This document shows, piece after piece, positions 8,553-12,822 of a stretch of 15,031 nucleotides of DNA. Position numbers and translations under genes: made by a program. Under the pieces are notes generated by a model that worked only from the letters and a program-made list of their open reading frames with translations, was not told the DNA's origin and did not search any database. Each line of letters begins with the position of its first letter. Position 1 is the stretch's first letter. Source of the stretch: Sphingomonas sp. UBA1000 (GTDB lineage Bacteria; Pseudomonadota; Alphaproteobacteria; Sphingomonadales; Sphingomonadaceae); NCBI GenBank assembly GCA_002291855.1, contig DBAW01000098.1, positions 10,773 through 25,803 on the forward strand, in the 5' to 3' direction.

Positions 8553-8984
8553 TCACCAGCTGCCGGTATTGGGCATCGACGCCCAGGGTTCGGCCGGCGG
8601 CAGATAGCCGTCCTGCAGCAGCTCGACCGAAATGCCGTCGGGCGTCTTCACGAACGCCATATGCCCGTCGCGCGGCGGCCGGTTGATCGTCACCCCGGCG
8701 TCCATCAGCCGCTGGCAGGTGTCGTAAATATTGTCGACGCGGTAGGCGAGATGGCCGAAATTGCGCCCGCCGCTATAGGTTTCGGCGCTGCCATCCTCGG
8801 CCGGCCAGTTATAGGTCAGCTCGACCTCGGCGACCCCGGCCTGGCCGGGGGCGGCAAGGAAGATCAGGGTGAAGCGTCCCTGTTCGCTGTCGAACCGGCG
8901 CACCTCTTCAAGCCCCAGCAGCTGGAAGAAGCGGACGGTCGCGTCCGGATCGGACACGCGGATCATCGTGTGGAGATATTTCAT
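8553..8984 (-). CDS. gloA: Lactoylglutathione lyase (glyoxalase I)
   Basis: This 143-residue vicinal-oxygen-chelate enzyme isomerises the hemithioacetal of methylglyoxal and glutathione to S-lactoylglutathione. It shows the two paired beta-alpha-beta-beta-beta modules of the family. The metal ligands are at the expected places: His5 (YLHTMIRV), Glu55 (AEVELTYNW), His78 (NFGHLAYRV) and Glu121 (ISVELLQ). The length and the absence of an extra loop fit the Ni/Co-type bacterial enzyme; that metal preference is inference. Its ATG overlaps the stop of the TPR gene by 4 nt (ATGA) and gloB follows after 4 nt, indicating tight translational coupling. Confidence 0.95.
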   Translation of the reverse strand: MKYLHTMIRVSDPDATVRFFQLLGLEEVRRFDSEQGRFTLIFLAAPGQAGVAEVELTYNWPAEDGSAETYSGGRNFGHLAYRVDNIYDTCQRLMDAGVTINRPPRDGHMAFVKTPDGISVELLQDGYLPPAEPWASMPNTGSW

Positions 8985-9697
8985 GGTGCCTCTGGCTGGC
9001 CCTGCGGGGGCAATCGGTCAAGGGCCGCCTGCGCCATCCCGGCGGCCTCGCTGTTCGGCTGCACCTTGATCGCGGCCTCGAACGCCAGCCGGGCGGCGGC
9101 GGGTGCGCCCGCGGCCAGCGCGATCTGCCCGGCCTCGAGCGCGACCATCGCATCATCGGGCGCGCGGCTGCCTGCGGTCGCGATATCGGCGCGGGCGCGG
9201 TCGAGATCGCCCATCCGCCGGGCAAGCGTCGCCGACAACAGCCAGGCGAGCGGATCGTCGGGGGCAAGCTTCAGCGCTTCGTCGAGATCGGCGCGCGCTT
9301 CGGTCAGCGCGTCCAGCCCGACATTGGCGCGCGCCCGGTCCAGCCGCGCCTCGCCGCGCGCCATGCCGGCCAGATCGGGCGAGCTGAGCGCCTTGTCGAG
9401 CGCGAGGCGCGCTGCCGCATATTCGCCGCCCGCCAGCCGCGCATTGCCCGCCTGCACCCACAGATTGACGGCAACCGCGTCGTCGCGCGCCCCCTCCGCC
9501 TCGCGCGCCGCCTGTTCGAACGCGGTCGCGGCCGACGGCCAGCGCTGCTGCGCCAGATAGGCAAAGGCCAGGCACTGGCGCGCCAGCACGCCGCCGCCCT
9601 TCAGATGCCAGGCATTGGCGATCTGCGCCGCGCGCACCGGATCGGCACGCACTGCATCAAGGCAGGATGCTTCGGCAGCGATCAGCATCATGAGCAT
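8981..9697 (-). CDS. Tetratricopeptide-repeat protein
   Basis: This 238-residue protein is almost entirely Ala/Leu-rich helix pairs. From about residue 40 it shows TPR-type repeats, for example WPSAATAFEQAAREAEG, EYAAARLALDKALSS, LTEARADLDEALKLAPDDP, DLDRARADIATAGSRAPDD and APAAARLAFEAAIKVQPNS. TPR arrays bind other proteins, but the partner cannot be told from sequence. The first residues (MLMMLIAAEASCLDAV) are mildly hydrophobic and hold three possible ATG starts (9697, 9691, 9688). No convincing signal peptide or lipobox is seen, so it is probably cytoplasmic. It sits 6 nt after the hydrolase gene and overlaps gloA by 4 nt, so it belongs to the same operon. Confidence 0.85.
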   Translation of the reverse strand: MLMMLIAAEASCLDAVRADPVRAAQIANAWHLKGGGVLARQCLAFAYLAQQRWPSAATAFEQAAREAEGARDDAVAVNLWVQAGNARLAGGEYAAARLALDKALSSPDLAGMARGEARLDRARANVGLDALTEARADLDEALKLAPDDPLAWLLSATLARRMGDLDRARADIATAGSRAPDDAMVALEAGQIALAAGAPAAARLAFEAAIKVQPNSEAAGMAQAALDRLPPQGQPEAP

Positions 9698-9703
9698 CTG
9701 CGC

Positions 9704-10444
9704 TCAGTCCCCGGTCAGTTCTGCGACCGCCGCTTCGATCAGGGAAAGGTCCTGCGGCCGCGACAGCCGGTGATCTCCATCTTTGATCAACATTATCCGA
9801 ACCAGAGATGAACGCAGGCGCGCCGCCAGATCAAGTGCGATCTGCCATGGCACATCCGGATCGGCCTGACCCTGGATCAGCCGCACCGGACAATCGAGTG
9901 CAATCTCGCCATCCAGCAGCCGCAGCGACTGACCAGCCTCGAAAAAAGCGCGGGTGGTGACCAGCGGCGCGCCATAATCGGATGGCCTTGCGATCCGCCC
10001 TTCGGCGATGATCTGCGCCTTTTGCGCGGCGTCATAGCCCCATTGGGTGAAATCGGGCGCGGCGGCGATGCCGACCAGCCCGGCCACTCGGTCAGGCCGG
10101 GCGAGCGCCGCCAGCAGCGCGATCCAGCCGCCCATCGACGATCCGACCAGAATCAGCGGCCCGGTCACATGGTCGATCATCGCCAGCGCATCGTCGCGCC
10201 AGCTGGCCAGGGTCTCGTCCTCGAACCGCCCGGCGCTGTCGCCGCAGCCGGCATAGTCGAAGCGCAGCATCGCCCGGCCGTGCCGCGCCGCCCAGGCGTC
10301 GAGCGCGACCGCCTTGGTGCCGGCCATGTCGCTGGCATAGCCGGGCAGGAACATAATCGTCGGGCCAGCCCCCGGCCGGTGGCGGAAGGCGAGCGCCGGG
10401 CGGCCCGGCCTCTCCAGCCGCGCGGGCGCGGTCAGATCACCCAT
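9704..10444 (-). CDS. Alpha/beta hydrolase, ABHD10-like serine esterase
   Basis: This 246-residue alpha/beta-hydrolase has the nucleophile elbow GSSMGG (Ser103), an acid at Asp195 or Asp197 (GQADPDVPW) and the histidine His225 (KDGDHRLS). The oxyanion region is FLPGYASDMAGTKA, followed by LRFDYAGCGDSAG. From memory, this closely parallels human mitochondrial ABHD10 (a GTKA, RFDYSG, VGSSLGGW pattern), a depalmitoylase and acyl-glucuronide esterase. The bacterial substrate is unknown. The start at 10444 (MGDLTAPARLE) overlaps the end of the DUF6356-like gene by 13 nt. A longer in-frame reading to 10576 would overlap that gene further and adds no family-like sequence. Its place ahead of the TPR and glyoxalase genes suggests co-expression with thiol/aldehyde detoxification, which is only an inference. 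Confidence 0.85.
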   Translation of the reverse strand: MGDLTAPARLERPGRPALAFRHRPGAGPTIMFLPGYASDMAGTKAVALDAWAARHGRAMLRFDYAGCGDSAGRFEDETLASWRDDALAMIDHVTGPLILVGSSMGGWIALLAALARPDRVAGLVGIAAAPDFTQWGYDAAQKAQIIAEGRIARPSDYGAPLVTTRAFFEAGQSLRLLDGEIALDCPVRLIQGQADPDVPWQIALDLAARLRSSLVRIMLIKDGDHRLSRPQDLSLIEAAVAELTGD

Positions 10445-10686
10445 TCGATCGACAGCATTTCGATATTGGCGCGGCGCTTGGCATCGCGCTTGGCGACCAT
10501 CTGGTCGTAAAGCCGCTTCACCGTGCCGCTGCCAGTGGTCACGAACAGCGCCGGCACCAGCGCATGGATCATGCACGCCACGCCTCCGGCCACCATCCGC
10601 ACGCCGAAACCGCCCGCGGCGGCGAAATGTTCGGCATAGGTCTCGCCGACCTGGCGGGGATGATCGCGGAACAGGCGGTTGAACAT
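10432..10686 (-). CDS. Small DUF6356-like membrane-associated protein
   Basis: This 84-residue protein reads MFNRLFRDHPRQVGETYAEH, then a hydrophobic stretch at about 31-52 (MVAGGVACMIHALVPALFVT), then a basic Lys/Arg-rich tail. This matches the DUF6356 pattern common in sphingomonads, where entries have often been mislabelled as capsule biosynthesis proteins. One transmembrane helix is likely. The function is unknown. It overlaps the hydrolase start by 13 nt, which implies coupled translation. The 70-nt gap upstream could hold a promoter now that the protease gene ahead of it has lost its 5' end. Confidence 0.8.
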   Translation of the reverse strand: MFNRLFRDHPRQVGETYAEHFAAAGGFGVRMVAGGVACMIHALVPALFVTTGSGTVKRLYDQMVAKRDAKRRANIEMLSIEWVI

Positions 10687-10756
10687 CGCGGGTGCGTCCT
10701 TCTCGGCTGGCTGGTGAGGCGCGTCTAGCACAGGCGGGCCGCCAAATCCCAGCCGG

Positions 10757-11407
10757 TTAGCCGGCGCGGCGGCCGCAAATGCCGCGCAGCGCCTGCCAGT
10801 CGCCGGCGGACAGCGCCGGGCTGGCCGGGCCGCCCGAGCCTGCGCGGCGGAAGCGCGCGGCGCGGCCGGCCGGATCGGGATGGGTCGACAGATAGGACAG
10901 GCCGGGCACGCCCCCGGCCGGGTCGTCGCCCGCCACCCGGTCGAAAAACCGCGCCGTGGCCAGCGGCGAGATGCGCGCCCGTCCAAGCATCGCCAGCGCA
11001 TCGCCATCGGCCTGACGTTCGGCGGCGCGGGTGAAGCCCAGCTGGGCCAGCCCGTCCAGATTGCTGCCGACCGATCCGCCCAGCGTGGCGGTGAAGATGC
11101 CCAGTCCCAGCTGCCTGACCATTGCCTGGGCGACGTGGCGGCGGCGGACATGGGCGATTTCATGGGCGAGCACGCCGGCCAGCTCATCCGGCCCCGCGGC
11201 ACCCCGGATCAGCGGCGCGAAGATCACGATCTGGCGCCCGGGCAGCGCGGCGGCATTGGCGACCGGCAGGTTGATCACCCGGACGCGGAGGTCGCCGGCC
11301 GCGGGATCGAGCCGGGCGACCAGCCGCGCCAGCGGGCGCGCAATGCACTTGGCGGCATCGTCGGAAAGCGACTGACTTACGGGCGGCCTAACGCGTGAAA
11401 ACGACAA
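10757..11407 (-). CDS. M48 family metalloprotease, N-terminally truncated (probable pseudogene)
   Basis: The preserved part is a zinc protease domain: HEIAH at 82-86 supplies two histidine ligands and the active glutamate, and Glu130 in AAERQADGDALAML is the usual third ligand. THPDPAGRAAR near residue 175 is another typical M48 segment. The protein reads only 216 residues, and the only in-frame start before the domain is a TTG at 11407 in low-complexity sequence. Family-like sequence seems to begin near SLSDDAAKCIARPLARLVARLDP, that is, around 11360-11370. Relatives have a longer N-terminal part, usually including a membrane segment or signal peptide; here that is gone. The break coincides with the start of the compositionally different region. 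I see no continuation in the other frames. Truncation by insertion or deletion is most likely, so activity in the normal location is doubtful. Confidence 0.7.
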   Translation of the reverse strand: MSFSRVRPPVSQSLSDDAAKCIARPLARLVARLDPAAGDLRVRVINLPVANAAALPGRQIVIFAPLIRGAAGPDELAGVLAHEIAHVRRRHVAQAMVRQLGLGIFTATLGGSVGSNLDGLAQLGFTRAAERQADGDALAMLGRARISPLATARFFDRVAGDDPAGGVPGLSYLSTHPDPAGRAARFRRAGSGGPASPALSAGDWQALRGICGRRAG

Positions 11408-11472
11408 GACAAGGACGCGACTGAGCGCAAGACAAGCGCAAAAAAACGACGGGACGCGAGACAGGCGAAAGA
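11397..11472 (+). other. Nearly T-free, degenerate-repeat stretch
   Basis: Between 11397 and 11472 I find a single T (11422). The stretch is built of recurring short words: GACAAG three times, GGACGCGA twice, GCGCAA twice, and one A7 run. This could be an unstructured leader on the rightward strand, a cluster of protein-binding arms, or junction debris beside the truncated protease gene. No coding potential is evident. Confidence 0.5.
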
Positions 11473-11489
11473 TTATTTGCGAGAGTCGC

Positions 11490-11518
11490 TTGACGGCCGG
11501 CCAGCGCTCGTTCAGAAA
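11490..11518 (+). promoter_or_regulatory. Weak promoter candidate for the SSB-tail protein gene
   Basis: TTGACG at 11490-11495 is a good -35-like hexamer. Seventeen bases on is CAGAAA (11513-11518), a poor -10. It is correctly oriented, about 100 nt before the start at 11617, and lies just ahead of the palindrome at 11521. Confidence 0.2.
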
Positions 11519-11520
11519 AG

Positions 11521-11559
11521 ATGACGGGCCCGAAGTCGCGTGCGACTCGAGCCCGTCAT
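11521..11559. promoter_or_regulatory. 39-nt imperfect palindrome upstream of the SSB-tail gene
   Basis: ATGACGGGC (11521-11529) pairs with GCCCGTCAT (11551-11559). Inside these arms CGA and GTCGC also pair with GCGAC and TCG, leaving one mismatch, one bulged A and a GT centre. In RNA it would be a long hairpin in the 5' leader; in DNA it is a plausible operator or recombinase site. It lies 57 nt before the start codon. There is no T-run after it; the sequence continues ACGGGTCAGGTTTC. Confidence 0.55.
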
Positions 11560-11616
11560 ACGGGTCAGGTTTCTTCTTCGCGGTCGAACCTGCCCGGCTT
11601 GGATAGCGGAGGCATC

Positions 11617-12120
11617 ATGGCCGATCACCTGGAGTCCGTCAAGGCTCTGGCAAGGAACTATCGCACGTGGGCGCGCGACAACGCCGACGAGAAGCCTGAC
11701 GTTGCGAAGCGCCACGCGGGTACCGCCGAAGCCTTGGAAAGGCTGATTTCTGAGGTCGAGGACGCACGCTATCGGCTGCGTCCGCTGTCCAGCGAATACG
11801 GCGATATTTCCGATCTGCCGCCGGAGGTTGTGGCGGAGCTGAACCTGACGCGTGTGGACGAACTGGAGCAGCAGCTCCGGGACATTGTCGCCTCTGGCAA
11901 CGGCAAAGAAGTCGCGCTCGATCCGATCATCATCGAACTCTGGCGGCGTCACAAAGTGACTCAGCCGCGACGGTTCATCATGAACAAGCTGTACCGGATG
12001 GCGCAGAAAGGCCTTATTGACGGCGTTGAGGGCCGCAAGGGCGTTTACGTGGTCCCGAAGAAGAGCGTGTGGAGCAACAATCCGTTCGACGCGGATTTGG
12101 ACGAAGACGTGCCTTTCTGA
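11617..12120 (+). CDS. Unknown protein with SSB-like C-terminal tip and winged-helix-like region
   Basis: This 167-residue protein is of unrecognised family. The start is fixed by GGAGG at 11608-11612, four bases before the ATG; the open frame back to 11521 runs through the palindrome and is probably not translated. Residues 1-50 look like two charged helices, and residues 77-94 (LTRVDELEQQLRDIVASG) like another helix or short coiled coil. Residues 101-147 suggest a winged helix: LDPIIIELWRRH, a turn at KVTQPRR, a second helix FIMNKLYRMAQKGL, then a basic wing EGRKGVYVVPKK. The most telling part is the end, NNPFDADLDEDVPF. It closely copies the acidic C-terminal tip of bacterial SSB (E. coli DFDDDIPF; alphaproteobacterial tips resemble DLDDEIPF), the docking peptide for RecQ, RecO, PriA, ExoI and Pol III chi. 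A role at replication or repair intermediates is inference. Codon use is less GC-biased than in neighbouring genes. Confidence 0.85.
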   Translation: MADHLESVKALARNYRTWARDNADEKPDVAKRHAGTAEALERLISEVEDARYRLRPLSSEYGDISDLPPEVVAELNLTRVDELEQQLRDIVASGNGKEVALDPIIIELWRRHKVTQPRRFIMNKLYRMAQKGLIDGVEGRKGVYVVPKKSVWSNNPFDADLDEDVPF

Positions 12121-12126
12121 GGAATG

Positions 12127-12156
12127 GAGCGCCCCACCGTTTCCAGTGGGGCGCTC
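12127..12156 (+). terminator. Strong hairpin after the SSB-tail gene
   Basis: GAGCGCCCCAC (12127-12137) pairs perfectly with GTGGGGCGCTC (12146-12156), an 11-bp GC-rich stem around an 8-nt loop, starting 6 nt after the stop codon. No T-run follows (the next bases are GGGAAGGGG). It may be a U-less terminator, an mRNA 3' stabiliser, or the 5' domain of the structured RNA that follows. Confidence 0.6.
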
Positions 12157-12166
12157 GGGAAGGGGT

Positions 12167-12237
12167 GGGCCTAGCAAGTGCGGGCTGTCGGCTACCCACC
12201 TGTCGGCCCGAGGGTGCAAGTCCCTCTAGGTCCACCA
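12167..12237 (+). ncRNA. tRNA-like element with encoded CCA end (atypical or degenerate tRNA)
   Basis: The 3' half has exact tRNA geometry. GAGGG (12210-12214), the 7-nt loop TGCAAGT and CCCTC (12222-12226) form a T-arm. Directly after come TAGGTCC (12227-12233), a discriminator A and CCA (12235-12237). The 7-nt strand TAGGTCC pairs fully with GGGCCTA (12167-12173), counting one G-U, as an acceptor stem; GGGCCTA also begins many tRNA-Ile genes. The middle is wrong for a normal tRNA. Only 36 nt lie between acceptor and T-arm, U8 is absent, no clear D-arm is seen, and the T-loop has G where psi-55 belongs. The middle instead forms a hairpin, CGGGC (12181-12185) with GCCCG (12206-12210). An alternative stem, GGTGGG (12164-12169) with CCCACC (12195-12200) plus TAGC with GCTA, excludes the acceptor fold. 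It could be a decayed tRNA, an element-borne tRNA mimic or an attachment site. Confidence 0.4.
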
Positions 12238-12243
12238 CCTCTT

Positions 12244-12312
12244 CCGGCGTATCTACGGCTTTTGATCGCACTCATCAACGCCCTTTGGGGATTGATCCTG
12301 TGAATACGCCGG
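12244..12312. repeat. Inverted repeat spanning the small-gene start
   Basis: CCGGCGTAT (12244-12252) has an exact inverted copy, ATACGCCGG (12304-12312), with 51 nt between. The right arm overlaps the first codons of the 45-residue gene, so pairing in the mRNA would bury its start region. The length (9 bp) is modest and chance cannot be excluded. Confidence 0.3.
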
Positions 12313-12437
12313 ATCCAACACAGCTCGACAAGTTCAAGCAGGCCGCACGCGACCTTGAAGCCGACGACGACCCCGAGCGGTTCAAGGAACGGCTGCGAAA
12401 GCTGGTGAAGCATAAGCCGGTGGAGAAGCCGGAGTGA
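12300..12437 (+). CDS. Small acidic/basic helical protein, 45 residues, unknown function
   Basis: The GTG start at 12300 has GGGGA (12287-12291) eight bases upstream. The product, beginning MNTPDPTQLDKFKQAARDLE, is a charged helical miniprotein with an acidic middle (EADDDPERFKERL) and a Lys-rich end (RKLVKHKPVEKPE). The pattern of an alpha-helical charged short protein ending in KHKP resembles small hypothetical proteins I recall as common in alphaproteobacteria, often in accessory regions; no function is known. Its stop overlaps the GTG of the next gene by 4 nt (GTGA), which strongly supports real, coupled translation. Confidence 0.65.
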   Translation: MNTPDPTQLDKFKQAARDLEADDDPERFKERLRKLVKHKPVEKPE

Positions 12438-12670
12438 TCGCGGCAAGGGTTCGGATCAATGGCGACGAAGCGGACTGGTTTGGAGGCGAGTGCCGCTTCG
12501 CTGCGCTTCCGCCGATCGGGGCTGAAATCAGCATCGTGGACAAGAATGCGAACCACCGCCATCTCACAGTGCAGCGCATCGTCGTCGGAGGGCTAAGGGC
12601 GGGTTACGAGCCAATTCTGCCAGGCGCGGCTGAAAACTCGTTGGCTATTTACCTCTATTGCTCAGAGTGA
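12434..12670 (+). CDS. Small protein of unknown function, 78 residues
   Basis: The GTG start at 12434 overlaps the upstream stop codon by 4 nt (GTGA). The protein begins MIAARVRINGDEADWFGGE and looks mainly beta-stranded: short hydrophobic strands (AARVRI, AEISIVD, HLTVQRIVVGGL, LAIYLYC) are separated by polar turns. No signal peptide, membrane helix or catalytic motif is visible, and the family is not recognised. It forms a two-gene unit with the 45-residue gene. After its stop lies a 152-nt gap before thrS. Confidence 0.6.
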   Translation: MIAARVRINGDEADWFGGECRFAALPPIGAEISIVDKNANHRHLTVQRIVVGGLRAGYEPILPGAAENSLAIYLYCSE

Positions 12671-12822
12671 TCTGTGCGCGAAGGGTGGGTTTGTAAACTA
12701 CACAATCGCCTTTTTTGAACCGTTTTGCCGGGCAACCTGTCTCAGTGCCGCCGCGCGGGCAAGGCGCGACCGCATCCATTTCCGTCTCTTGTCCCCGTTG
12801 CGCCAGCCGCTATGGGAAGGCC

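Larger units (their letters stand above)
11390..12710. mobile_element. Candidate accessory insert (boundaries approximate, no integrase seen)
   Basis: By eye this stretch has clearly more A and T than its neighbours. It starts where the M48 gene loses its N-terminus and ends before thrS. It carries genes of no known housekeeping role, a tRNA-like element and several inverted repeats. No transposase, integrase or flanking direct repeat could be found, so it may be a remnant of an integrative element or a fast-evolving intergenic locus. Confidence 0.35.

Noticed and set aside
11521..11616. N-terminal extension of the SSB-tip protein to 199 residues
   Set aside because: The extra start lies in the palindrome without a ribosome site, and a good GGAGG precedes the ATG at 11617.
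12167..12237. Group II intron fragment, suggested by GGTGCAAGTCC
   Set aside because: No domain V-like hairpin or reverse transcriptase is present in the window.
12121..12300. Cobalamin riboswitch (GGTGCAAGTCC resembles its core)
   Set aside because: The downstream conserved CTG/CCCGC segment and the upstream receptor are absent, and the next gene has no B12 link. The motif is explained by a T-arm-like hairpin.
12121..12300. Two-piece (permuted) tmRNA, because of the CCACCA end
   Set aside because: No tag-peptide reading frame of the AxDNxxxALAA type follows, and the 5' acceptor strand lies upstream in normal, unpermuted order.
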